51,641 bases of DNA from JAAYEL01 sp964344625 (GTDB taxonomy: Bacteria; Bacillota; Clostridia; Tissierellales; Peptoniphilaceae). The position numbers and the translations under genes are program-made. The stretch is from the NCBI GenBank assembly GCA_964344625.1, contig CAYFNZ010000005.1:1-51641 (forward strand), written 5' to 3'. Below the pieces are notes generated by a model. That model saw nothing but the letters and a program-made list of their open reading frames with translations. It made no database searches and was not told the origin of the DNA. Positions within the stretch are counted from its first letter, which is position 1. Every line of letters begins with the position of its first letter. Shown here in pieces: positions 43,591 to 51,641 of this stretch.

Positions 43591-43857
43591 ATGATGACAA
43601 AAGAAAGAAAAGCAGAAATAATTAAAGAATACCAATTAAAAGAAGGAGATACAGGATCTCCAGAAGTACAAATCGCAATTTTCACTCAACAGATTAAAGA
43701 TTTAACTGAACACTTAAAGGTACACAAGAAGGATCACTCTTCAAGAAGAGGTCTTTACATGATAATCGGTCAAAGAAAAGGATTATTAAACTACCTAAAA
43801 AAAACTGATATAGAAAGATATCGTTCTTTAATTAAAAAATTAAACATTAGAGGATAA
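43591..43857 (+). CDS. rpsO: Ribosomal protein uS15
   Basis: An 88-residue 30S protein with GDTGSPEVQIAIFTQQIKDLTEHLK and DHSSRRGLYMIIGQRKGLLNYL. GGAGG (43577-43581) lies 9 nt before ATG 43591; the frame opens at 43552 without a ribosome site. A terminator follows. Confidence 0.98.
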   Translation: MMTKERKAEIIKEYQLKEGDTGSPEVQIAIFTQQIKDLTEHLKVHKKDHSSRRGLYMIIGQRKGLLNYLKKTDIERYRSLIKKLNIRG

Positions 43858-43859
43858 GA

Positions 43860-43887
43860 AAGAGCGGATTTCCGCTCTTATCTTTTT
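43860..43887 (+). terminator. Intrinsic terminator between rpsO and pnp
   Basis: AAGAGCGG (43860-43867) pairs with CCGCTCTT (43872-43879), then ATCTTTTT. In other bacteria rpsO-pnp read-through is processed by RNases; the same may hold here. Confidence 0.85.
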
Positions 43888-43913
43888 GTGGAAAAAAAGT
43901 ATAAGGAGAGATA

Positions 43914-46040
43914 ATGGAAAAAAATTATGTTTACAAATCAGATTTTAATAGTTTTGAGATAAGCATTGGCAAGGTTGCTGAACAAGCCAATGGCTCATGC
44001 CTAATTAAATCTGGAGACTCTACAGTATTAGTTACTGCTGTAGCAGCTGAAAGACCAAGGGATGGAATAGACTTTTTTCCACTTACCTGTGAATATCAAG
44101 AAAAGATGTATGCAGTAGGAAAGATTCCTGGTGGATATATCAAGCGTGAAGGAAGGAGCTCAGACCATGCAACCCTTACTTCAAGAATGATAGATAGGCC
44201 AATCAGACCACTTTTCCCTGAAGGATATGTAAATGAAGTACAAGTAATAGCTACTGTATTTTCTTCAGATGGTAACCATGATACAGGTATCCTATCTATG
44301 ATTGGTTCATCTGTTGCCCTAAGTATATCTGATATACCATTTAATGGCCCAACAGGTGCTGTATCTGTAGGTTATATCGATGGAAAGTATATAATTAACC
44401 CAACAGAAGAAGAAGCTAAGATTTCTGAAATGGAATTAACAGTTGCAGGTACAAAAGATGCCATCATGATGGTTGAAGCAGGGGCTAAAGAATTACCAGA
44501 AAGCGTAATGCTTGAAGCTATCTTATTTGGCCACGAAGAAATAAAGAGAATTTGTGAATTCATCGAAGGCATTCAAAAAGAAATAGGTCTAGAAAAGAAA
44601 TTATTTGAAGTTGCGCCTGTTGATGAAGACCTTCTAAACAATATAAAAGAAATACTAGGCTCAAGACTTACAAGAGCCCTTCAATCAGCTGATAAGATGG
44701 AAAGACAAGATAATCTAAATGCTCTTGAAGAAGAATTATTAGAAAAGCTTGTAACAGAAGAAGTTGAAGATAAGGACAATCTAACCCTAGATATCAAGGC
44801 TATCTTTGATTCAATGATGAAGGCTGAAGTTAGAAGACTTATCACTGATGAGCATATCAGACCTGATGGTCGTCAAATGACTGAAATCAGACCATTGAGC
44901 GCTGAAGTAAAATTCATACCAAAAGTACATGGTTCAGGTTTATTTAAGCGTGGACAAACTCAAGTATTGACAATAGCAACTCTTGGTTCACCTTCAGACA
45001 TCCAATATATCGATGGTATGACTGATGAAGAACTTACAAAAAGATACATCCACCACTATAATTTCCCACCATTCTCAGTAGGTGATATTAGACCATTAAG
45101 AGGACCAGGTAGAAGGGAAATAGGACATGGAAGGCTTGCAGAAAGGGCCCTAGAACCTGTTATTCCAGCAGTTGAAGACTTCCCATACACTATAAGAGTA
45201 GTATCAGAAGTACTAAGCTCTAATGGATCAAGCTCTATGGCTTCTGTATGTGGTTCAACTTTATCATTAATGGATGCGGGTGTGCCTATAAAAGCTCCAG
45301 TAGCTGGTATTGCCATGGGCTTAATCAAAGAAAATGGTAATATAGCTATACTTACAGATATCCAAGGTCTTGAAGACCACCTAGGAGATATGGACTTTAA
45401 GGTTGCTGGTACAGCAGAAGGTATAACTGCATTACAAATGGATATTAAGATTGATGGTATTGATAGACAAGTATTAGAAACTGCTCTTGCAGATGCAAAA
45501 GATGCAAGATTAAGAATCCTTAAGGTTATTACTGATACAATCGCTCAACCAAGACCAGAAATAGCTCCAAACGCTCCAAGACTTCTTACAATAGATGTTC
45601 ATCCTGACAAGGTAAGAGAAGTTATCGGAAGTGGCGGAAAGGTAATTAACGGCATCATAGACAAGACTGGCGTAAAGATTGATATAGAAGACAATGGTCA
45701 TATAACTATTACTGCAGCAGATGAAGAAAGCGGTAAAGAAGCTATTAAGATGATTGAATATATCGTATTAGAACCAGAAGTTGGTGAAGTTTACCTAGGT
45801 AAAATCACTAGGATTATGAACTTTGGAGCCTTTGCAGAATTTGCAAATGGCAAGGAAGGTTTAATCCATATCAGCCAAATTGCTCATGAAAGAGTTAATA
45901 AGGTAGAAGATGTCTTAAAAGTTGGCGATGAAGTAATGGTTAAGCTTATGGAAATTGACGAAAAGGGAAGAATAAATCTTTCTAGAAAGGCTCTACTTCC
46001 AAACAACACAAGAGATAGAAATTACCATAATAATAAATAA
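43914..46040 (+). CDS. pnp: Polynucleotide phosphorylase
   Basis: A 3'-5' phosphorolytic exoribonuclease. Two RNase PH domains (about 1-220 and 310-540) are followed by KH (REVIGSGGKVINGII) and S1 (GEVYLGKITRIMNFGAFAEF) domains. It has 708 residues, normal length. GGAG precedes the ATG. Its neighbour rny at the end of the window encodes another degradosome enzyme. Confidence 0.98.
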   Translation: MEKNYVYKSDFNSFEISIGKVAEQANGSCLIKSGDSTVLVTAVAAERPRDGIDFFPLTCEYQEKMYAVGKIPGGYIKREGRSSDHATLTSRMIDRPIRPLFPEGYVNEVQVIATVFSSDGNHDTGILSMIGSSVALSISDIPFNGPTGAVSVGYIDGKYIINPTEEEAKISEMELTVAGTKDAIMMVEAGAKELPESVMLEAILFGHEEIKRICEFIEGIQKEIGLEKKLFEVAPVDEDLLNNIKEILGSRLTRALQSADKMERQDNLNALEEELLEKLVTEEVEDKDNLTLDIKAIFDSMMKAEVRRLITDEHIRPDGRQMTEIRPLSAEVKFIPKVHGSGLFKRGQTQVLTIATLGSPSDIQYIDGMTDEELTKRYIHHYNFPPFSVGDIRPLRGPGRREIGHGRLAERALEPVIPAVEDFPYTIRVVSEVLSSNGSSSMASVCGSTLSLMDAGVPIKAPVAGIAMGLIKENGNIAILTDIQGLEDHLGDMDFKVAGTAEGITALQMDIKIDGIDRQVLETALADAKDARLRILKVITDTIAQPRPEIAPNAPRLLTIDVHPDKVREVIGSGGKVINGIIDKTGVKIDIEDNGHITITAADEESGKEAIKMIEYIVLEPEVGEVYLGKITRIMNFGAFAEFANGKEGLIHISQIAHERVNKVEDVLKVGDEVMVKLMEIDEKGRINLSRKALLPNNTRDRNYHNNK

Positions 46041-46063
46041 TATAAAATAAATAATTATTTTTG

Positions 46064-46095
46064 AAATCCGAGGATATGTTTTTCTCGGATTTTCT
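46064..46095 (+). terminator. Intrinsic terminator after pnp
   Basis: AAATCCGAG (46064-46072) pairs with CTCGGATTT (46084-46092), 11-nt loop, followed by TCTT. Confidence 0.8.
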
Positions 46096-46118
46096 TATAT
46101 ATATTTAATTTATATGAT

Positions 46119-46147
46119 ATGATAATAAATCGTATTTATGTTATAAT
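46119..46147 (+). promoter_or_regulatory. Probable ftsK promoter
   Basis: ATGATA (46119-46124), 17-nt spacer and a perfect TATAAT (46142-46147), 23 nt before the ftsK start. The -35 match is weak. Confidence 0.5.
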
Positions 46148-46170
46148 TAATAAGAGTTATTGGAGGTAAT

Positions 46171-48450
46171 ATGGCCCAAAGAAAAAAAACTAAAAAAAGT
46201 AAAAATCCTAATAAGACATTTTATACAAATATCATTGTTTTATTGCTTGTGATAAGCTTTTTTCTCATGGTTATACTTAAAGATAAGATGGGAATAATTG
46301 GAAGTTTTATCGCAAAGGCTTTCTTTGTAGTTTTTGGGATGACAGCTTATGTTGCTCCAATTTTGATATTGTATTATTTTTTTGCCTTTAGAAAAAAATT
46401 ATTTAATTCAAACAATCTTAAAAAGAGCATTTCTTTTTTCTTATTGTTTTTAAATGCGATGATTATAGTCGCAATCGTTTTTGATAAGGGAGGAATCTAT
46501 AATATCCGTATCATGAACTCATACGAACTTGCTAAAAACTATTCTGGAGCAGGTGTAATCGGAGTTAGTCTTCACTTTCTACTAGAAAAATTAATAGGTA
46601 ATGTAGGTATATATGTACTTACAGTTGCAAATTTATTTTATGCCTACCTATGTTTTTTCGGCCTAACTTTCTCATCCCTAGTCCACGAGACATCTAGTAA
46701 ATTAAAGGATGCGAAAGTAAAAAGGGACAAAAGACAATTTGAAAGGAAACAAGAGAAATATCTACCAAAAATAGACGATGACAATCTTAATATAAAAGAT
46801 TTGGAAATCGAAAAAGATATGGACCCTAATTTTTCTAAAACAGAACCATCAATAAACTATTATAGGTCTGTTGATGAAGATCAACTTGATGAAAGCCAAG
46901 ATGAAGAGCATTTTCAGGAGGATATTACTGGCCAAGTCAGAGTTCCTAATTTAGAAACTGAAGATGTTTTTAATTATGAAAAGCCACCTATTGAATTGTT
47001 GACCAAGTCTACTACTAAATTTACTGGAGATAGTCAGGAACTATTGAAAGAAAATGGCAGCAAGATAGTAAGGACCCTGGCTAGTTTTGGGATAGATGTA
47101 GAGGTTGTGAATATAAATTCAGGTCCAACTGTTACATCATATGAATTAAAGCCAGAGGCAGGGATTAAGGTTAGCAGGATCGTAAATCTATCAAATGACT
47201 TATCATTAGCTTTGGCTACTACGGGGATTAGGATAGAAGCTCCAATTCCAGGAAAGCCCTACGTCGGCATTGAAGTTCCAAATATAAATAAGGATACAGT
47301 TTCTTTAAGAGACCTATTTGTTATGGGGGATTTTGATGTTGATGATAATGATTTGACAGTTGCATTGGGCAAAAACCTTTTTGGTAAGCCTATATATGCA
47401 AAAATAAATGAGATGCCTCATTTACTTATAGCTGGTGCTACCGGTTCAGGTAAATCTGTTTGCATTAACACTATTATAATGAGTTTAATTTTTAAATATT
47501 CACCAGATGATGTTGAATTTATCATGATAGACCCTAAGAGAGTTGAACTTAGTGTTTATAATGGAATACCACATCTTAAGGGCAGAAAGGTTGTATATGA
47601 TTCTGCCAGGGCTACAAATTCTTTGGAATATGCAGTTAGAGAGATGGTGGATAGGTATGAAAAATTTGCTAAAAGCAAGGTCAGGGATATTGGTTCATAT
47701 AACGAACTTATGAAAGATAGGCACGAAAAGAAAATGCCATACTTAGTGGTTATAGTTGATGAACTTTCAGACTTGATGATGGAATCTTCTAAGGAAGTAG
47801 AAAACCATATCACAAGGCTTGCTCAAATGGGTAGAGCTGCTGGTATCCACTTGATAATTGCTACTCAAAGACCAAGTGTTGATGTTATTACAGGAGTTAT
47901 TAAAGCGAATATTCCTTCTAGGATATCCTTCCAAGTTTCATCAGCCATTGATTCAAGGACTATACTTGATATTTCTGGTGCTGAAAAACTATTAGGCAAG
48001 GGGGATATGCTTTATTATCCTGCAAAATTCCCTAAACCTATGAGGGTTCAGGGGGCTTTTGTAACTGATAGAGAAGTTGAAAGAGTAGTAGCGTATATTA
48101 AGAATCAAAATGATGATATAAAAACCGATATATCATTTAATGAGGCTATTGAACCAAAAAATAGTGGAAATTCTGGACTTGATGAAGAAGATGACTTGTT
48201 ACAAGAAGCTATAGAATTTGTAATAAGAGAACAGCAAGGCTCAATTTCCGCCATCCAGAGACGTTTTAGCGTAGGCTATAACAGGGCTGGAAGAATTATT
48301 GATCAAATGGAAAAACTCGGTATAGTTGGAAAACATGAGGGAAGTAAACCGAGAAAGATACTTAAAGATGTATCTTACTTAACTCAAAATAACGATATGC
48401 AAGAAAAGGACGATTTAGATGAAGGTCTTAAGGATGAATTTAGCCAATAA
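46171..48450 (+). CDS. ftsK: DNA translocase FtsK/SpoIIIE
   Basis: Pumps chromosomal DNA through the septum. Four N-terminal membrane segments lie within 1-170, followed by a charged linker (about 175-270) and the motor with Walker A AGATGSGKS (421-429), Walker B VVIVDELSD and a winged-helix gamma domain at the C terminus (SISAIQRRFSVGYNRAGRI). It has 759 residues. GGAGG precedes the ATG. Its end overlaps pgsA. Confidence 0.96.
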   Translation: MAQRKKTKKSKNPNKTFYTNIIVLLLVISFFLMVILKDKMGIIGSFIAKAFFVVFGMTAYVAPILILYYFFAFRKKLFNSNNLKKSISFFLLFLNAMIIVAIVFDKGGIYNIRIMNSYELAKNYSGAGVIGVSLHFLLEKLIGNVGIYVLTVANLFYAYLCFFGLTFSSLVHETSSKLKDAKVKRDKRQFERKQEKYLPKIDDDNLNIKDLEIEKDMDPNFSKTEPSINYYRSVDEDQLDESQDEEHFQEDITGQVRVPNLETEDVFNYEKPPIELLTKSTTKFTGDSQELLKENGSKIVRTLASFGIDVEVVNINSGPTVTSYELKPEAGIKVSRIVNLSNDLSLALATTGIRIEAPIPGKPYVGIEVPNINKDTVSLRDLFVMGDFDVDDNDLTVALGKNLFGKPIYAKINEMPHLLIAGATGSGKSVCINTIIMSLIFKYSPDDVEFIMIDPKRVELSVYNGIPHLKGRKVVYDSARATNSLEYAVREMVDRYEKFAKSKVRDIGSYNELMKDRHEKKMPYLVVIVDELSDLMMESSKEVENHITRLAQMGRAAGIHLIIATQRPSVDVITGVIKANIPSRISFQVSSAIDSRTILDISGAEKLLGKGDMLYYPAKFPKPMRVQGAFVTDREVERVVAYIKNQNDDIKTDISFNEAIEPKNSGNSGLDEEDDLLQEAIEFVIREQQGSISAIQRRFSVGYNRAGRIIDQMEKLGIVGKHEGSKPRKILKDVSYLTQNNDMQEKDDLDEGLKDEFSQ

Positions 48451-48970
48451 ACTTACTATGCTTAGACTATTTCTAGTTCCAGTTTTTATAATAATTTTTG
48501 AAATTTTTGGAACTAGTAATGCACTTTCTGCTATAGTCTTTACTATAACTGCTTCGACAGATTTTTTAGATGGACATATAGCTAGAAAATATAATTTAGT
48601 AACAACCTTTGGTAAATTTATGGATCCGCTTGTAGATAAGGTTTTAACTCAAGCTGGATATATTGTATTAACAGGAGCAGGAATAATACCTTCTTGGACT
48701 GTTATAATAATTGTTTTTAGGGAACTTTTAATAACTGGTTTGAGAACTTTAGCAGCATCTAATAATATTACAATTGCTGCTTCAAAATTGGGCAAAATTA
48801 AGACTATAAGTCAATTTGTCGCGATTATTGCATTTCTTTTAAAAGATACATTGGCTTTACCTATGATATTTCTTAATATCTTGTTGTATTTCTCAGTAAT
48901 TACAACAATACTTTCAGGGGCTGATTATCTTTTCAAGAATATCAAAATTCTTGACTTAGACAACATTTAA
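48434..48970 (+). CDS. pgsA: CDP-diacylglycerol--glycerol-3-phosphate 3-phosphatidyltransferase
   Basis: Makes phosphatidylglycerol phosphate from the CdsA product. The CDP-alcohol phosphotransferase motif is intact: DGHIARKYNLVTTFGKFMDP, with the last Asp in VDKV. A membrane protein of 178 residues. ATG 48434 is chosen because GAAGG is 8 nt upstream; ATG 48419 is less likely. cinA, frequent between pgsA and recA, is absent. Confidence 0.95.
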   Translation: MNLANKLTMLRLFLVPVFIIIFEIFGTSNALSAIVFTITASTDFLDGHIARKYNLVTTFGKFMDPLVDKVLTQAGYIVLTGAGIIPSWTVIIIVFRELLITGLRTLAASNNITIAASKLGKIKTISQFVAIIAFLLKDTLALPMIFLNILLYFSVITTILSGADYLFKNIKILDLDNI

Positions 48971-48975
48971 AGGAG

Positions 48976-50040
48976 GTGTTTATTATCGCGGGTTTAAATA
49001 TTAGTGATAGCGATAAGAAAAGAGCTTTAGATCAAGCACTTTCAAAAATTGAAAAAGCTTATGGTAAAGGTTCTATAATGGTATTGGGCGATGCTCCGCA
49101 AGAAGAGATTAGTGCCATACCTACTGGAGCTATAAATTTAGATATAGCCTTGGGAATTGGTGGTCTTCCAAGAGGAAGAATAGTTGAAATATATGGTCCT
49201 GAATCATCAGGGAAAACAACGCTTGCTCTACATTGTATAGCTGAAGCACAAAAAATGGGTGGAGTTGCGGCTTTTATTGATGCAGAACATGCTTTGGACG
49301 TATATTATGCAAAAAACTTAGGGGTTGATATTGACAATATTATCTTGTCTCAACCTGATACTGGTGAACAGGCTTTAGCAATTACAGAAGCCTTGGTTAG
49401 ATCTAATGCTGTAGATATAATCGTAATTGACTCTGTTGCAGCCTTAGTGCCTAGGGCTGAAATTGAAGGTGATATGGGTGACACCCATGTCGGACTTTTA
49501 GCTAGGCTTATGAGTCAGGCTTTAAGAAAACTTACTGCAATAACTTCAAGGTCAAATTGTACTGTAATTTTCTTAAATCAATTAAGACAAAAAATAGGGG
49601 TTATGTTTGGTAATCCGGAAACTACTACCGGTGGAGTTGCCTTGAAGTTTTATTCAAGTGTTCGTCTTGATATTAGAAGGGGCGAACAAATAAAGCAAGG
49701 TGATGAAGTTATCGGTAATAGGACGAGGGTAAGGGTAGTTAAAAATAAGGTTGCCCCACCTTTTAAGACAGCAGAATTTGATATTATGTATGGTACGGGA
49801 ATTTCTAGAACAGGTACAATTCTAGATCAGGCTGTAGATATGAAGATAATAGATAAGGCTGGTTCTTGGTATAGTTACGATGGTGAGAGACTTGGCCAAG
49901 GTAGAGAAAAAATTAAAACTTATTTAGATGAAAATCCAGACGTTTTAGCTGAAATTGAAAATAAAATAAGAGAACAAATACATTCTACTCCTAGTCAAGA
50001 TTCACAAGAGGAAGAAGGAGATATTGATATTATCAAATAG
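48976..50040 (+). CDS. recA: Recombinase RecA (non-canonical start codon)
   Basis: Strand-exchange and SOS co-protease. Walker A is GPESSGKT, and the L1/L2 loops, NQLRQKIGVMFGNPETTTGG and the C-terminal lid are normal, about 350 residues. The start is odd. AGGAGG is at 48971-48976 and the codon at the ideal distance (48985) is ATC, followed by GCG GGT as in a usual MAG N terminus. The only standard start in frame is GTG 48976, which overlaps the ribosome site. ATT at 48982 is the other option. No further in-frame start exists until codon 35. Either a mutation or base error changed ATG to ATC, or a rare start is used. Confidence 0.95.
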   Translation: MFIIAGLNISDSDKKRALDQALSKIEKAYGKGSIMVLGDAPQEEISAIPTGAINLDIALGIGGLPRGRIVEIYGPESSGKTTLALHCIAEAQKMGGVAAFIDAEHALDVYYAKNLGVDIDNIILSQPDTGEQALAITEALVRSNAVDIIVIDSVAALVPRAEIEGDMGDTHVGLLARLMSQALRKLTAITSRSNCTVIFLNQLRQKIGVMFGNPETTTGGVALKFYSSVRLDIRRGEQIKQGDEVIGNRTRVRVVKNKVAPPFKTAEFDIMYGTGISRTGTILDQAVDMKIIDKAGSWYSYDGERLGQGREKIKTYLDENPDVLAEIENKIREQIHSTPSQDSQEEEGDIDIIK

Positions 50041-50054
50041 TAGGGAGTAGAAAG

Positions 50055-51596
50055 ATGGAATATATATACTTAATTATCGGCTTATTAGTGGGAGGTCTGA
50101 TAGCATATTTATTAGTTAATCATTTCAAGAAAGTGGCCGATAGAAATAAAATTAATTCAGCTGAAGAAATATCAAAAAGAATGATTGAAGAAGCAAGTTT
50201 AATTGCTGAAACTAAAAAGAAGGAAGCCTTACTTGAGGCAAAAGATGAAATCTTCAAGCTTAAACAAGAAATTGAAGACGACGATAAAGAAAGACGTCTT
50301 GAATTGAAAAAGAGTGAAAAAAGACTTCAAAATAAAGAAGAAAATCTTGATAGAAAGAATGAAAAATTAGAAAAGAAAAACGAAAATCTAAATAAGACTA
50401 TCAAGAGGATTGAAGAAAAAGAAGAACAAACTAATCAAATTTTAGAAGATCAAATTAGAGAGCTGGAAAGAATTTCTATGCTTACTAAGGATGAAGCTAA
50501 ACAATTGATTATTGATAAGGTTAGAGAAAGTGCAGAACATGACTCAGCTGTAGCTATTAGAGAGTTTGAAGCTAAAACTAGGGAAAGACAAGTAGTATTA
50601 GCAAGAGAAATCATTACGACAGCTATCCAAAGGTATGCGGCTGACCATGTTGCAGAATCTACAGTTTCAGTTGTAGAACTTCCTAACGATGATATGAAAG
50701 GTAGGATAATTGGTAGAGAAGGTAGAAACATTAGGGCATTTGAAACCCTAACTGGGGTAGACCTAATCATTGATGATACTCCAGAAGCAGTTGTACTTTC
50801 TTCATTTGATCCTATTAGAAGGGAAATAGCTAGAGTAGCCCTTGAAAAACTAATGCTTGACGGTAGAATTCACCCTACTAGAATAGAAGAATTAGTTGAA
50901 AAGGCTAGACAAGAAGTAGAAGAGAAAATTAAAGAAGCTGGTGAAGTTGCTTGTGAAAAGGCTAAAGTTCATAATCTTCATCCGGAACTTGTAAAGGTTC
51001 TTGGTAGATTAAATTACAGAACTTCATACGGACAAAATGTCTTGATGCATTCTGTAGAATGTGCCAATGTAGCTGGCATGATTGCTCAGGAGCTTGGAGC
51101 CAATGCTAAAATTGCTAGAAGGGGAGCTCTTTTACACGACCTAGGAAAGGCTATAGATCATGACGTTGATGGAACTCACGTTGAAATTGGTGTTAACCTT
51201 GCTAAGAGATTTAAGGAGCCTAAAGAAGTTATTAATTGTATCGAAGCCCACCATGGTGATGTTGAATTCAATTCATTAGAAGCCATGATAGTTCAAGCTT
51301 GTGATGCAATTTCAGCTGCAAGACCAGGAGCTAGAAGAGAATCTCTTCAATCATATATCCAAAGGCTAGAAACCCTTGAAAATATTGCTAATTCATACGA
51401 TGGAGTTGAAAAATCCTTTGCAATCCAAGCCGGAAGAGAAATTAGAATAATGGTTCAACCGGAAAAGATTTCAGAAGATAAATTAACTCTACTTGCTAGA
51501 GAAATAGCTCAACGTATAGAAGAAGAATTAGAATATCCAGGACAAATAAAAGTAAATATAATCAGAGAAACAAGAACAACTGATTATGCGAAATAA
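50055..51596 (+). CDS. rny: Ribonuclease Y
   Basis: A membrane-anchored endoribonuclease that starts mRNA decay. It has an N-terminal membrane helix (about 3-22), a long coiled coil (about 30-190), a KH domain with GRIIGREGRNIRAFE, and an HD domain with LLHDLGKAIDHD. It has 513 residues, normal length. GGAG precedes the ATG by 8 nt; it lies 14 nt after recA, so they are probably co-transcribed. I see no terminator before the end of the window. Confidence 0.98.
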   Translation: MEYIYLIIGLLVGGLIAYLLVNHFKKVADRNKINSAEEISKRMIEEASLIAETKKKEALLEAKDEIFKLKQEIEDDDKERRLELKKSEKRLQNKEENLDRKNEKLEKKNENLNKTIKRIEEKEEQTNQILEDQIRELERISMLTKDEAKQLIIDKVRESAEHDSAVAIREFEAKTRERQVVLAREIITTAIQRYAADHVAESTVSVVELPNDDMKGRIIGREGRNIRAFETLTGVDLIIDDTPEAVVLSSFDPIRREIARVALEKLMLDGRIHPTRIEELVEKARQEVEEKIKEAGEVACEKAKVHNLHPELVKVLGRLNYRTSYGQNVLMHSVECANVAGMIAQELGANAKIARRGALLHDLGKAIDHDVDGTHVEIGVNLAKRFKEPKEVINCIEAHHGDVEFNSLEAMIVQACDAISAARPGARRESLQSYIQRLETLENIANSYDGVEKSFAIQAGREIRIMVQPEKISEDKLTLLAREIAQRIEEELEYPGQIKVNIIRETRTTDYAK

Positions 51597-51610
51597 AAAA
51601 AATTAAGTCT

Positions 51611-51641
51611 AGCTTGCTGCGGGTCGCTACGCGAATTCCTC
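51611..51641. other. G+C-rich terminal tract, possible non-native end
   Basis: The last 31 bases are about 61% G+C (19 of 31), in sharp contrast to the A+T-rich surroundings, and include an EcoRI-like GAATTC. They may be adaptor or misassembled sequence at a contig end, or a fragment of a neighbouring feature. Confidence 0.4.

Overview
The window is a strongly A+T-rich piece of a Gram-positive (Firmicutes/Bacillota) chromosome. The housekeeping order rpsB-tsf-pyrH-frr-uppS-cdsA-rseP-polC-rimP-nusA-ylxR-infB-rbfA-nrnA-truB-ribF-rpsO-pnp-ftsK-pgsA-recA-rny, the PolC polymerase, RNase Y and the GlgC/GlgD pair all point there. An anaerobic coccus of the Peptoniphilaceae (Anaerococcus-like) fits best, but that genus-level guess is inference. 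I see no tRNA, rRNA, transposon or CRISPR array. One 100-N assembly gap lies at 24421-24520.

Region 1 (1-2626, minus strand) is a two-gene MoxR-type AAA+ ATPase / VWA-domain unit. Region 2 (2853-21349, plus strand) is a tightly packed 13-gene run with no gap above 17 nt and several overlaps. It begins with a CBS-domain family II pyrophosphatase. Then come glgB, glgC, glgD, glgA, a phosphorylase-like protein, type I pullulanase and phosphoglucomutase. It ends with a short pyruvate kinase, threonine ammonia-lyase and an FHA / SEDS polymerase / penicillin-binding protein trio. A bidirectional terminator closes it against nadK on the minus strand.

Region 3 (22233-26025) holds a candidate 6S-type RNA, a YtxH-like and a DUF948-like envelope protein, a probable small-RNA locus with a solitary CRISPR-repeat-like palindrome, a lipoprotein interrupted by the gap, and a P1-family peptidase. 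Region 4 (26096-51596) is the conserved translation, envelope, replication and RNA-decay block. dxr, ispG, proS, ylxQ and cinA, which often sit inside this block in relatives, are absent.

Together the genes of region 2 would make ADP-glucose (PgcA, GlgC/GlgD), remove its pyrophosphate (PPase), polymerise and branch glycogen (GlgA, GlgB) and debranch it (PulA). The phosphorylase homologue keeps the fold and the PLP lysine but has lost most of the substrate-phosphate and PLP-phosphate binding motifs, so it may be a pseudoenzyme. That is the most surprising signal here. Other notable points are a recA gene whose expected ATG reads ATC, a pyruvate kinase without its C-terminal domain, a PolC with an eroded PHP metal site, and long perfect hairpins inside glgB and uppS.
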